A stretch of DNA of 53,631 bases from Dyella sp. ASV21. GTDB lineage: Bacteria; Pseudomonadota; Gammaproteobacteria; Xanthomonadales; Rhodanobacteraceae. The stretch covers positions 1 to 53,631 of the forward strand of contig NZ_JAELTT010000029.1 of the NCBI RefSeq assembly GCF_016428975.1, given 5' to 3'. Below the pieces are notes generated by a model. It saw only the letters and a list, made by a program, of their open reading frames with translations, made no database searches and was not told where the DNA came from. Made by a program: the position numbers and the translations under genes. Positions within the stretch are counted from its first letter, which is position 1, and each line of letters starts with the position of its first letter. This document shows positions 1 to 8,006 of the stretch, in pieces.

Positions 1-879
1 GGCCGCTTGATAGCTGCCGCTGACGGCGCTGAACCACTGGTCCGCCGACAACGCCGGATAGCGCGTGCGCACCTCGGCGAATAGCGCGGCATTGAGTTGC
101 TGGAGCTTCTCGGGGGTGGTGAGGAACTGCGCGGCCACGCTTTGCAGGGTTTCGGTGGCGCCGGGATAGGCGGCGCTGTACGCGCGCACCACATACCGCA
201 GTTGCACCGTGCGCGGATCGGTGGCGTACAGGGCGGTGTTGGCGGGGAGCGTGAGGTGCGTGTCGCCCCACACGCAGTGCGTGCGGCCCTGGCGCAGGGG
301 GCCGCTGCTGCGCCCCATCAGGGCGGCGACATTGGCCTCGTCCGCGACGATCTCCAGATGGATGCGGCCGATGCGGCCGTAGATGGCGCCGGCCGCACCG
401 ATAGGGTCTTTGCGGTACACCTTGTCGCCCTTCTTGAGGGCAACGTCCTCGGTGACGGCTTTGCCCTTGGCGTCTTTGGTGGCAACGGGCGTGCGGTGCA
501 CGTGGTGCAGGTGCTGGTAGATCGAGTAGAAGGTGACGGGCGTGCCTTCGCCGATCTCGGTGTCGTGCCGAAGAATCACCACGCCGTTGCTGGTCCAGCC
601 CTTGTAGTAGAGCAAGGGATGGGCCGCCATGATGGCGGGGTCGGTATCGTGTGCGGGGATGGCGTTGCTGTCGCGCGCATACACCACCACGCCATCGGCG
701 ATGGCGCGTACGTGTTCGGGGTTGCGCGTGCCACCCGGCGCCGTGAAGTGCAGGCCGCCATGCCAGTTCATGTCGCGCCCCAGCGGAAACGCGCCTTGCC
801 CGGAGGATTCGCCCAGGGTGGTGCCGCTGGTGTCCTGGTCGGGCTGGGTGCCGGAGAGAAACGGAAGGCTGATGAGCAT
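1..879 (-). CDS. LysM/M23 (LytM-like) peptidase-family protein, partial
   Basis: The frame is open for 293 codons and runs off the left edge, so the C-terminus is missing. It starts at an ATG with AAGGA seven bases upstream. Residues 40-50 (H40-GG-L-H44, then TAPGGT) align with the LytM metal motif HxGxD, with His in place of Asp. YQH123 fits the second motif. R172-I-H174-LE sits where HxH-F-E is normal, so the first His is Arg. Residues about 230-268 (TLQSVAAQF..TPEKLQQLN) look like a LysM repeat. No signal peptide is visible. Known M23 enzymes cut peptidoglycan cross-links; this one may be divergent, inactive, or delivered by another route. I recall similar N-termini in proteins near type VI secretion genes, but that is memory, not a search. 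Confidence 0.7.
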   Translation of the reverse strand, partial: MLISLPFLSGTQPDQDTSGTTLGESSGQGAFPLGRDMNWHGGLHFTAPGGTRNPEHVRAIADGVVVYARDSNAIPAHDTDPAIMAAHPLLYYKGWTSNGVVILRHDTEIGEGTPVTFYSIYQHLHHVHRTPVATKDAKGKAVTEDVALKKGDKVYRKDPIGAAGAIYGRIGRIHLEIVADEANVAALMGRSSGPLRQGRTHCVWGDTHLTLPANTALYATDPRTVQLRYVVRAYSAAYPGATETLQSVAAQFLTTPEKLQQLNAALFAEVRTRYPALSADQWFSAVSGSYQAA

Positions 880-1090
880 GTCGCAATCCTTGGCGAGGGG
901 CGTTGGTCAAAGAAGGGGCCAGCGGGCCGCTGATGCCATGCAAAGGCATAGGACAATCAGTCGCAGCCTGAAGAACAGCGCCCCGCGCGCCCATCGGGCA
1001 AATGCCGGGCGTTGCGTGGGCCAAAGGACTAGCGTCACGTCTGATGGTGATGACATGGCGGCCAAGGGGCGCCCCACTCACGCCGCCCAT

Positions 1091-1117
1091 AACAAAAGGC
1101 CGCCCCTGGGGCGGCCT
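1091..1117 (-). terminator. Rho-independent terminator of the DJ-1-family gene
   Basis: AGGCCGCCCC and GGGGCGGCCT form a 10-bp stem at 1097-1117. On the minus strand it is followed by TTTTGTT. It lies about 30 bases past the stop of the gene ending at 1149. Confidence 0.8.
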
Positions 1118-1148
1118 CTTGCCATCAACACGGCGTTGATGACAGCGC

Positions 1149-1988
1149 TTACTTCAGACGCTTGAGCAGTTCGTTGCCCACTTGCACTGCCGAGGCCGGG
1201 TTCTGGCCCGTAATCAGCTCGCGGTCGGTGACCACATGCGGGGCGAAGGCCTGCGATTCGCTGCTGAACTGCGCGCCAGCCTTCTGCAAGGCGGTTTGCG
1301 GATAGAAGGTCATCTCACCGCCCAGCTGGCCCTTGGCAAGTTCTTCTTCGGCGTTGCTGAAAACCGTCATGCGATAGCCGCTGTAGATCCACTGCTTAGG
1401 CGTGGCGACGGTGGCACCCTTCGCCAGGCGCTGGGTGAAGCCGGGTGCGTCGCCGAGGGTGGACAGCAGGGCGATGGGGCCGTGGCATTCCAGCGCGGTG
1501 GGCTTGGCATGCGCGTGGAAGTTAGCGAACAGTTTGCCCAGGGCGGGGCTGGTGAGCAGATCCTGCATGGGGGCGTGACCGCCGGGCACGTAGACGGCAT
1601 CGAACTTGTCGTAGCCGATCTGCTCGACACGCGCGAGGCTGATCACCGGCGACTGGGTGGCAGAGGTGATCAGCAGCTTGTCCAGCATGGCGCGATGGCT
1701 TTGCAGGGCCGCCTCGTCGCCACCGAAATACACCTTGTCTACCGACCCCTTGTCCAGGGTGGGGGCGCGCCCTTGGGGCGTGGCGAAAGTGACTTGATGG
1801 CCGGCGTCCATCAGCATTTTTACCGGCTGCATCAGCTCGTTGAGATAGAAGCCGGTGGAGAACACCTTGCCGTCTTTCAGGTCAAGGTGATTGGCATCGG
1901 ACAGCACCACCAGCACATGGGCGGCCTGGGCCTGGAAGGCAGTGAGGCCCAGCGCGGCGATCACGGGGAGCTTTCGCAAAAGGGACAT
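1149..1988 (-). CDS. Exported DJ-1/PfpI (type 1 glutamine amidotransferase-like) protein
   Basis: A 279-residue protein starting MSLLRKLPV. The first 22 residues form a signal peptide ending AQA, so the product is probably periplasmic. The rest has the DJ-1/Hsp31-like fold signature: VPGGHAPMQDL at about 134-144 and a nucleophile-elbow cysteine at C168 followed by H169 (ALECHGPIALL). Family members act as glyoxalases, chaperones or deglycases, or have unknown roles; the substrate cannot be read from the sequence. The frame is open further upstream, but the ATG at 1988 is the only start that gives the signal peptide. The LysR gene lies upstream in the same orientation, and a terminator follows. 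An exported DJ-1 protein is less common than the cytoplasmic forms. Confidence 0.82.
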   Translation of the reverse strand: MSLLRKLPVIAALGLTAFQAQAAHVLVVLSDANHLDLKDGKVFSTGFYLNELMQPVKMLMDAGHQVTFATPQGRAPTLDKGSVDKVYFGGDEAALQSHRAMLDKLLITSATQSPVISLARVEQIGYDKFDAVYVPGGHAPMQDLLTSPALGKLFANFHAHAKPTALECHGPIALLSTLGDAPGFTQRLAKGATVATPKQWIYSGYRMTVFSNAEEELAKGQLGGEMTFYPQTALQKAGAQFSSESQAFAPHVVTDRELITGQNPASAVQVGNELLKRLK

Positions 1989-2125
1989 GAGCTTTTTCTC
2001 GATGGGGAGCCAAGGGCGGCTCGGGGATGGCGCTACTTTAGGGAGCGACCCCACTCGGAAAAACCCACGCAACCGGCATGCAGTTTTGCGTTGCCGGACA
2101 TAATCGCGCCGACGGTTACTCAGCC

Positions 2126-3034
2126 CTACTCGCCACGCGCCGCCGATACCAGCACTTCGATCAAGGCGCGCGCCGCGGCGGATTGGCGCCGGTGCGGTGC
2201 ATAGATCAGCGAAAACGGCCGGGTGCGTCCTTGCAGCTGCGGCAATACCTCCACCAGCCGGCCCTGGGCGATACGTTCGCTCACGATGAAGTCGTAGCTT
2301 TGGCAGATGCCTATGCCCTGCTCGGCCAGCGACACCACGCCGAGGACATCTTCGGAAACTTCGATGGTAGCCTGCGGCATCCACTCCACGTCTTTTGCGC
2401 CATCACGGAACACCCAGGGCGCGAGGCGACCGGTGCGCGGCATCACGAACGGCAGGCACGCATGCTGCGCCAGGGCATCCAGCGTATCGGGCACGCCCTT
2501 GCGCGCGAGGTAATCCGGCGACGCCACCAGTCGCAAGGGCGCCTCTTCCAGCGTGCGAGCCACCAGCGAGCTGTCCGGCGGACGCCCCAGGCGAATGGCC
2601 AGATCGAAACCTTCGGCGACCAGGTCGACATTGCGATTGGTGATGTTGAGTTCCACCTTTACCTGCGGATGCGCTTGCGCGAAGCGGGCCAACAAGCGCG
2701 GCAGGCGATAGTGGCCGTAGGTGGTGGGCGCGCTCAGGCGCACCCGTCCGCTCAGGGCGGCACCGCTGCCTTGTAGGTCGCGCTCGGCTTCGTCGATCAA
2801 GCCGAAGGCGGCACGCATCTGCTCCAGGTATTGGCGGCCCACCTCGGTCAGGCCCAGGCGTCGCGTGGTGCGACGTAGCAGTTGCTGGCCCAGTCGCGTT
2901 TCCAGGCGAACCACCGCGCGACTGAGTACCGATGCAGTGGTGGCCAAGGTGGCGGCGCCCGCAGTGAAGGAGCCGTGCTCGACCACCGCCATGAAGGCTT
3001 CCACGTCATCCAGATAATCGAAACGGCGGCTCAT
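2126..3034 (-). CDS. LysR-family transcriptional regulator
   Basis: About 302 residues from MSRRFDYLDDVEAFMAVVEHGSF. The N-terminal winged helix-turn-helix spans about residues 6-65 (GAATLATTASVLSRAVVRLE, then LLRRTTRRLGLTEVG). It is followed by a LysR substrate-binding domain with SGRVRLSAP at about 90 and FDLAIRLGRPPDSSL. This arrangement is typical of the LysR subgroup that often controls a neighbouring oxidoreductase or itself. The effector is unknown. An in-frame TTG at 3097 would add 21 residues, but the ATG at 3034 gives the normal LysR N-terminus. It is divergent from metF and upstream of the DJ-1 gene, which could be a target. Confidence 0.9.
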   Translation of the reverse strand: MSRRFDYLDDVEAFMAVVEHGSFTAGAATLATTASVLSRAVVRLETRLGQQLLRRTTRRLGLTEVGRQYLEQMRAAFGLIDEAERDLQGSGAALSGRVRLSAPTTYGHYRLPRLLARFAQAHPQVKVELNITNRNVDLVAEGFDLAIRLGRPPDSSLVARTLEEAPLRLVASPDYLARKGVPDTLDALAQHACLPFVMPRTGRLAPWVFRDGAKDVEWMPQATIEVSEDVLGVVSLAEQGIGICQSYDFIVSERIAQGRLVEVLPQLQGRTRPFSLIYAPHRRQSAAARALIEVLVSAARGE

Positions 3035-3119
3035 AAGCGCTATCGCATGGGTAAACGCCAAGCATATCGCCGGCGCGGTTTGTTGCAGGCTGGCCAAGGA
3101 TGACGGCTGAACCGGTTAA

Positions 3120-3154
3120 ATATCTCTTTATCGCGAAACGGAGATATATATAAT
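3120..3154 (+). promoter_or_regulatory. metF promoter with inverted repeat next to a perfect -10
   Basis: ATATCTC at 3120-3126 and GAGATAT at 3141-3147 are inverted repeats 14 bases apart. They run into TATAAT at 3149-3154, a consensus -10, about 30 bases upstream of metF. No good -35 is seen. The overlap suggests a repressor operator. Known regulators of methionine genes include MetR, MetJ and the ArsR-family SahR; I cannot assign one here. Confidence 0.5.
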
Positions 3155-3183
3155 CACCCCATCGCCAGCCAGGGGCTTGTCCC

Positions 3184-4011
3184 ATGCCGTCCATCAGCTT
3201 TGAGTTCTTTCCGCCCAAGACCGACGAGCAGCGTGCGCAGCTCGATCAGGTGGCCGCGCTGCTCAAGCAGCATTCCCCCGAATACGTCTCGGTGACCTTC
3301 GGCGCCGGCGGCTCGACCCTCAGCTACACCGGCGAGACGGTGAACCGGCTGCATACCCGGCATGGCTTGCCGGTGGCGCCGCATCTGTCCTGCGTGGGCG
3401 GTACGCGCGCCGAACTGGCCGAGTTGCTCGATGCCTATCGCACGGCCGGCTATCGCCGCATCGTGGCGCTGCGCGGCGACCTGCCCTCGGGCATGGCCAG
3501 CCCCGGCGATTTCCGCTACGCGGCGGAGCTGGTGCGCTTTATCCGCGAGTATTCGGGCGATCATTTCCATATCGAAGTGGCGGCTTACCCCGAAACGCAT
3601 CCGCAGGCCGACGATGCGCTGGCGGACCTGCGGCACTTCAAGGCCAAGGTGGATGCCGGCGCCAATGGCGCGATCACCCAGTACTTCTTCAACGCCGATG
3701 CGTATTTCCGCTTCGTGGACGACGTGCAGCGCCTGGGCGTGAAGGTGCCGATCGTGCCGGGCATCATGCCGATCTCCAATTTCTCGCAGCTCAAGCGCTT
3801 TTCCGACGCCTGCGGCGCGGAGATTCCGCGCTGGATCACCAAGCGCATGCAAGCGCATGGCGACGATGCGGCGTCGGTGCGCGAACTGGGCGCGGATGTG
3901 GTGGCGCAGCTGTGTCGCCGCCTGCTGGAAGGCGGCGCGCCGGGCTTGCACTTCTATACGCTGAACCGGGCCAAGGCCACCCGCGCGATCCTCGATCGAT
4001 TGCACGGTTGA
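3184..4011 (+). CDS. metF: Methylenetetrahydrofolate reductase
   Basis: Reduces 5,10-methylenetetrahydrofolate to 5-methyltetrahydrofolate for methionine synthesis, using FAD; cytoplasmic. The 275 residues match the length of bacterial MetF. Visible family motifs are FEFFPPK near the N-terminus, VTFGAGGS at about 38-45, APHLSCVGG at about 65, and ALRGDLPSG at about 96. The ATG at 3184 starts directly at the conserved N-terminus, with AGGGG about ten bases upstream. The gene has its own promoter with a TATAAT -10 and an overlapping inverted repeat. No ahcY or metH lies beside it here. Confidence 0.96.
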   Translation: MPSISFEFFPPKTDEQRAQLDQVAALLKQHSPEYVSVTFGAGGSTLSYTGETVNRLHTRHGLPVAPHLSCVGGTRAELAELLDAYRTAGYRRIVALRGDLPSGMASPGDFRYAAELVRFIREYSGDHFHIEVAAYPETHPQADDALADLRHFKAKVDAGANGAITQYFFNADAYFRFVDDVQRLGVKVPIVPGIMPISNFSQLKRFSDACGAEIPRWITKRMQAHGDDAASVRELGADVVAQLCRRLLEGGAPGLHFYTLNRAKATRAILDRLHG

Positions 4012-4039
4012 ACAACGCGCTCGCGCGTATGCTCGACCG

Positions 4040-4651
4040 ATGATGCGTCTGTTGCTGCTGCTCGTGCTGCTATCCCTGCCCCTGGGCGTGCTCGCCCAGG
4101 ATGGCATCCATCGCTGCATGGGCGCCGATGGCAACCCGCTGTTTACCGATCAACCATGCGCCGCCTTGCAGGCCACACCGGTGACGGCCACGCCCCGCGC
4201 GCCCGCAGACGCGGCAGCCCACACCGCACCTGCCGCGCCACCGCCCATCCTGTGCGCCGCCAGCGTGGCAGAATTGCGCGAAAGCGTGCTGCAGGCGTTT
4301 GCCAACCGCGACCCCAATCGCCTCGCCGGCTTGATGCTGTGGGGCGGCTACGGACAACAGGCCGTGGTGGCGGATATCCGCTCGCTCACCGGCCTGATGC
4401 AGCGCCCATTGCTGGAAGTGACCGAGGCGGAGGAAACCGCCACCTCCGCGCCATCGCTCGACCCCATGCTCGACCTCAGTCAGGCCCCGGGCGCATCCGC
4501 CAGCGCGCATGCGCCCGCAGCGCCGGCGAGGGGTGGCGAACGCCAACTTATCGTGCGTACCACCTCGGACGACGGCAGCGGCAACGCGCGCGAAACCCGT
4601 TTCAGCGTGGTGCGGCGTTCCGGCTGCCTGTGGCTTCAAGGCGCGGGCTAG
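4040..4651 (+). CDS. Small exported protein with DUF4124-like N-terminus
   Basis: 203 residues. Residues 1-19 are a signal peptide (MMRLLLLLVLLSLPLGVLAQ). The next segment, IHRCMGADGNPLFTDQPC, is the pattern of DUF4124: a Cys, G-x-x-x-F-x-D, then a Cys. A Pro/Ala-rich linker follows, then a domain with two more Cys (C73 and one in RRSGCLWL near the C-terminus). The function is unknown. It starts 28 bases after metF. TATGCT at 4028-4033 ends only six bases before the ATG, so it may have its own, possibly leaderless, transcript. Confidence 0.75.
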   Translation: MMRLLLLLVLLSLPLGVLAQDGIHRCMGADGNPLFTDQPCAALQATPVTATPRAPADAAAHTAPAAPPPILCAASVAELRESVLQAFANRDPNRLAGLMLWGGYGQQAVVADIRSLTGLMQRPLLEVTEAEETATSAPSLDPMLDLSQAPGASASAHAPAAPARGGERQLIVRTTSDDGSGNARETRFSVVRRSGCLWLQGAG

Positions 4652-4733
4652 CGCCGATTTCTGCTGCTGCGCAAAATCGCTCCGTGTAGCCACGGGTTAT
4701 CATGGTGCGTTTTTTTCCCCAGAGAGTCCCCAC

Positions 4734-5651
4734 ATGGCGCAGCAATATCCTGATTGGATCTGGCAGAACGGCGTGATCAAGCCCTGGCCGGAAGCGACCA
4801 CGCACGTGATGTCCCACGCGCTGCACTACGGCTCCTCGGTGTTCGAGGGCATCCGCAGCTATGCGACGCCCGACGGCGCGGCGATTTTCCGCCTCACCGA
4901 TCACCTCAAGCGTCTGTACCAGTCGGCCAAGATCTACGACATGGCCATTCCGTACACGCAGGACGAGCTGGCCGCTGCCTGCCGCGAGGTGGTGCGCAAG
5001 AACGGCCTCTCCGCCGCCTATCTGCGCCCGGTGGCCTACCGTGGCTTGGGTGGCTTTGGCCTTTCCGCCGAAACGCCGATCGACGTGGCGGTAGCGGCCT
5101 GGCCGATGGGCCCCTACCTTGGCCCCGAGGCCCTGGAAAACGGCATTGAAGCGTGCGTGTCGAGCTGGCAGCGTTTTGCCCCCAATACCATCCCGGCTGG
5201 TGCAAAGGCGGGCGGCAATTACCTTTCGGGCCAGCTGATCGCCCGCGAAGCGCGTCGCCTGGGCTTTGGCGAGGGCATTGCGATGGCCTCCTCCGGCCTG
5301 TTGAGCGAAGGCGCGGGTGAGAACCTGTTCCTGGTGTTCGACGGCGTGCTGCACACCACCCCGGCAAGTGCTTCGATTCTCACCGGCATTACGCGCGACA
5401 CGCTCAAGACGCTGGCACGCGAAGACGGCATTGAAGTGGTCGAGCGCGACATCCCGCGTGAATACCTTTACCTGTGCGACGAGCTGCTGATGTGCGGCAC
5501 GGCGGCGGAGATCACCCCGATCCGCGCGGTGGACGGCAAGCAGATCGGCAGCGGCAAGGGCGGTCGCGTCACCCGCCGCCTGCAGGAGCTGTTCTTTGGC
5601 CTGTTCAACGGCAAGACCAACGACCAATGGGGCTGGCTGGAGCCGCTCTAA
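4734..5651 (+). CDS. ilvE: Branched-chain amino acid aminotransferase
   Basis: Transfers the amino group between glutamate and the keto acids of Leu, Ile and Val; a PLP enzyme of fold type IV. The 305 residues are near the E. coli IlvE length. The PLP lysine is K158 in PAGAKAGGNYLSGQL. Other conserved stretches are HYGSSVFEGIR at about 31-41, SEGAGENLFLV, GITRDT, and CGTAAEITPIR. It ends FFGLFNGKTNDQWGWLEPL, close to the E. coli C-terminus. The ATG at 4734 gives the normal N-terminus; AGAGAG upstream is a modest ribosome-binding site. A bidirectional terminator follows. Confidence 0.96.
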   Translation: MAQQYPDWIWQNGVIKPWPEATTHVMSHALHYGSSVFEGIRSYATPDGAAIFRLTDHLKRLYQSAKIYDMAIPYTQDELAAACREVVRKNGLSAAYLRPVAYRGLGGFGLSAETPIDVAVAAWPMGPYLGPEALENGIEACVSSWQRFAPNTIPAGAKAGGNYLSGQLIAREARRLGFGEGIAMASSGLLSEGAGENLFLVFDGVLHTTPASASILTGITRDTLKTLAREDGIEVVERDIPREYLYLCDELLMCGTAAEITPIRAVDGKQIGSGKGGRVTRRLQELFFGLFNGKTNDQWGWLEPL

Positions 5652-5694
5652 GGTCGATGCGGGGGCGCCTTTCAGCGCCCCGTCGCACACGGCA

Positions 5695-5720
5695 AAACGC
5701 CCGGCCCAGGCCGGGCGTTT
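5695..5720. terminator. Bidirectional terminator between ilvE and the sensor kinase
   Basis: AAACGCCCGGC and GCCGGGCGTTT form an 11-bp stem with loop CCAG, between two convergent genes. A second hairpin, GGGGCGC/GCGCCCC at 5662-5681, lies just before it. Confidence 0.75.
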
Positions 5721-5732
5721 CTGTATGGCGAA

Positions 5733-7016
5733 TCAGGAGAACACGATGCTGGCGATGGCGCCGTTGGTGTCGGTGCGCGGTCGCATGGAGACATCCCAGC
5801 CGTACAGATCGCACAGGCGACGCACGATCGCCAGGCCGAGGCCGGCACCGCTGCCACCCGCACCCTCACCGCGCACACCACGCTGGAACAGGCGCTCGGC
5901 GTCTTCCGGCTTGATGCCGGGGCCGGTATCGATCACTTCGATGCGATCGCCACCCACTTCCACCGTCACCGAGCCTTCCAGGGTGTACTTGATGGCGTTG
6001 CCGATCAGGTTGGTCAATGCCACGGCCAGCACCGAGGCCGGCGCGTTCACGCTGACTGGCTGCTTGACCACCAGGTCCACGCTCAGCGGCTTGTCGCGCA
6101 TCTGCGGACGCTGGCTTTCGATCACGTCCGAGGCGACCTTGGCCACATCGGTGGTTTCGCCACGCGTGGGGCCACGGCGCTCGGCGCGCGACAACAGCAG
6201 CAGCGCCTCGATCAGCTCGGTGGCCTGACGCGAAGCGCGCTCGATACGCTTGAGGCGTTCGCGCAGCTTGTCGGTGAGATCGGGCGAGCCTTGCAGCAAT
6301 TCGGTGGTGCTGGCGATGACTGCCAGCGGTGTGCGCAACTCATGGCTGACGTCGGAGTTGAACTCGCGATCGCGCTCCACCATGGCGGTGAGTCGCTGCG
6401 AGTATTCGTCCAGCGCCAAGGCCAACTCGCCCACTTCGTCATCGGCGAAGTGCGGCGCCAGGGGCTCGGCTTTACCGCTTTTGCGGAAGTCACGCAGGCG
6501 ACGTGCCAGCTCGCTCACCGGCTTGAGCACCTTGCGCGACAGCCAGAAGCCCAGCACCAGCGACAACAGGCCGAACAGGAATACCGCGCTGATAACGCTG
6601 AAGAGCAGCTGTTGCTTGCCCAGTTCTTCGCGGGTGACGTCGTAGCGGATAAAGCCGATCAGGCCATACTTGCGGCTCACGGCCAGCTTGTAATGGCGCG
6701 TCTTGCCGTCCGGCCCCTGTTCGTAGATGTCGTGTACACCGGTGTCCAGGTTCTGCCAGGACATGGGCATGTTGTAGATGGTGCGCTCGCTGCGCATCCA
6801 TGCTTCCATCATCTGCGAGCCTAGCGGCTTGCTCGGATCCGTATGGGTCTGCTCGACCGCCTGATCCACGTCTTGCTGGAGCGCCGCGGTGACGAGTTGG
6901 TCCTCCACCCGCGAGCGGATGTTGAGCGCGGCGAACGCAAACAACGCGCTGAGGCCGAAACCGAACAGCGCGAACGAAACGATCAGGCGAAAACGGAGCT
7001 TACGCCTGGACCGCAT
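5733..7016 (-). CDS. ColS-like sensor histidine kinase
   Basis: About 427 residues from MRSRRKLRFR. TM1 spans about 9-31, a periplasmic sensor of about 100 residues follows, and TM2 spans about 137-159. A HAMP region runs to about 212, then the phosphoacceptor H225 in FNSDVSHELRTPL, and an ATPase domain with N box NLIGNAIKY and G boxes DTGPGI and GSGAGLGLAIV. It overlaps the 3' end of the response regulator gene by 17 bases, so the two are translationally coupled. The partner regulator resembles ColR, so this is the matching ColS-type kinase. Known ColS proteins sense excess Zn/Fe or membrane stress; the signal here is not shown by sequence. An ATG at 7046 is an alternative start. Confidence 0.9.
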   Translation of the reverse strand: MRSRRKLRFRLIVSFALFGFGLSALFAFAALNIRSRVEDQLVTAALQQDVDQAVEQTHTDPSKPLGSQMMEAWMRSERTIYNMPMSWQNLDTGVHDIYEQGPDGKTRHYKLAVSRKYGLIGFIRYDVTREELGKQQLLFSVISAVFLFGLLSLVLGFWLSRKVLKPVSELARRLRDFRKSGKAEPLAPHFADDEVGELALALDEYSQRLTAMVERDREFNSDVSHELRTPLAVIASTTELLQGSPDLTDKLRERLKRIERASRQATELIEALLLLSRAERRGPTRGETTDVAKVASDVIESQRPQMRDKPLSVDLVVKQPVSVNAPASVLAVALTNLIGNAIKYTLEGSVTVEVGGDRIEVIDTGPGIKPEDAERLFQRGVRGEGAGGSGAGLGLAIVRRLCDLYGWDVSMRPRTDTNGAIASIVFS

Positions 7017-7686
7017 CCGGTTCGACCATGCGGTATCCAATGCCATGCCGCGTGTGGATCAGCGGCTTGTCGAACGGCTTGTCGATCGCGGCGCGCAGGC
7101 CGTGGATGTGCACGCGCAGCGAGTCGCTGTCCGGCAGCTCCTCACCCCACACGCGCTGCTCCAGATCCTGACGCGTCACCACTGACGGGCTCGCCTCCAT
7201 CAGCGCCTGCAACAGCTTGAGGCCGATGGGGTTGAGCTGGATGGATTTGCCCTCGCGGGTGACCGTGAGCGTGTCCAGGTTGTAGGTGAGGTCGCCCACT
7301 TTCAGCACGCGGCTCTGCGGACCCTTGCCGCGACGGGCCAGCACCTCCAGGCGCGCCGCCAGTTCCTGCAGCGCGAAGGGCTTGGTCATGTAGTCGTCGG
7401 CGCCCGACTCGAAGCCGGTGAGCTTCTGCTCCAGCGCGTCGCGCGCGGTGAGCATGAGGATGGGCGTCTGCTTGTGCGCCTCGTGGCGCAACTTGCGTGC
7501 CACGTCCAGACCATCCATGCCGGGCAAGGTGAGGTCCAGCACGATCACGTCAAAGTCATGCACGACAGCCAAATGCAGGCCGGTGACGCCGTCACCGGCG
7601 AAATCGACCACATGGCCGCGATCTTCCAGATAATCGCCAATATTGGTCGCGATATCGCTGTTGTCTTCGATTACCAGTACGCGCAT
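7000..7686 (-). CDS. ColR-like OmpR-family response regulator
   Basis: 228 residues. The receiver domain spans 1-115 with the acidic pair E7/D8, phosphoacceptor D51 in VIVLDLTLPGMDG, T80 and K102. A winged-helix domain follows. The stretch DSDSLRVHIHGLR..IDKPFDKPLIHTRHGIGYR closely matches ColR of Pseudomonas and Xanthomonas as I remember it. ColR controls envelope and metal-tolerance genes. The start at 7686 has GGAGGA nearby; frames further upstream lack homology. A perfect 7-bp inverted repeat lies about 45 bases upstream. Confidence 0.9.
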   Translation of the reverse strand: MRVLVIEDNSDIATNIGDYLEDRGHVVDFAGDGVTGLHLAVVHDFDVIVLDLTLPGMDGLDVARKLRHEAHKQTPILMLTARDALEQKLTGFESGADDYMTKPFALQELAARLEVLARRGKGPQSRVLKVGDLTYNLDTLTVTREGKSIQLNPIGLKLLQALMEASPSVVTRQDLEQRVWGEELPDSDSLRVHIHGLRAAIDKPFDKPLIHTRHGIGYRMVEPDAVQA

Positions 7687-7701
7687 GCGTCCTCCACACG
7701 C

Positions 7702-7745
7702 AGCCGGCATAAGGGCCGGCCGAGGTCTCAAGCTTAACAAGCTTG
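7702..7745 (-). promoter_or_regulatory. Inverted repeats upstream of the colR-like gene
   Basis: CAAGCTT (7729-7735) and AAGCTTG (7739-7745) form a perfect palindrome around a 3-base centre. GCCGGC-6-GCCGGC at about 7702-7719 could form a hairpin in the leader. The first may be an operator, for example for autoregulation; this is inference. Confidence 0.35.
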
Positions 7746-7802
7746 CCAGGGTCATAGGGGGTTGAGACCCGCATCCAGCTGAACAAGATGGTTCGCGGGC
7801 AA

Positions 7803-7844
7803 GAAAAAAGCCCAGGCGCCACGACTTGCGTCGCTCGCCTGGGC
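7803..7844 (-). terminator. Rho-independent terminator
   Basis: GCCCAGGCG and CGCCTGGGC (7810-7818, 7836-7844) form a 9-bp stem. It is followed on the minus strand by TTTTTTC. It should end transcripts from the two small exported genes at 8.0-9.1 kb. The stop at 8007 is about 160 bases away, so a long 3' UTR or a small RNA is possible. Confidence 0.7.
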
Positions 7845-7845
7845 C

Positions 7846-8006
7846 CAAGCTACTGCCCCGATACCGAAATCTGCTGTCACCAGACCTTGCGGTTGAAGTG
7901 CACGAGCAAATTACAGTGGGCCTTTTATAGAGGTGGACCAGTTACACCGGGGTTAACCCGTGCTCACGCCGGCGTTAACCGCCCCCACCTGCTTGCCTGG
8001 TGCGCC
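7846..8006. other. Intergenic region with two GTTAAC palindromes
   Basis: This is the rest of the 320-base gap between the colR-like gene and the small exported gene. It contains the perfect 10-base palindrome GGGTTAACCC (7950-7959) and a near copy around GGCGTTAACCGCC (7971-7983). No small gene is convincing. Confidence 0.4.

Noticed and set aside
97-933. Long plus-strand open frame opposite the M23-like gene
   Set aside because: It is low-complexity and the minus-strand frame shows M23 and LysM motifs.
3035-3183. SAM or SAH riboswitch upstream of metF
   Set aside because: The leader after the -10 is only about 25 bases, too short for either.
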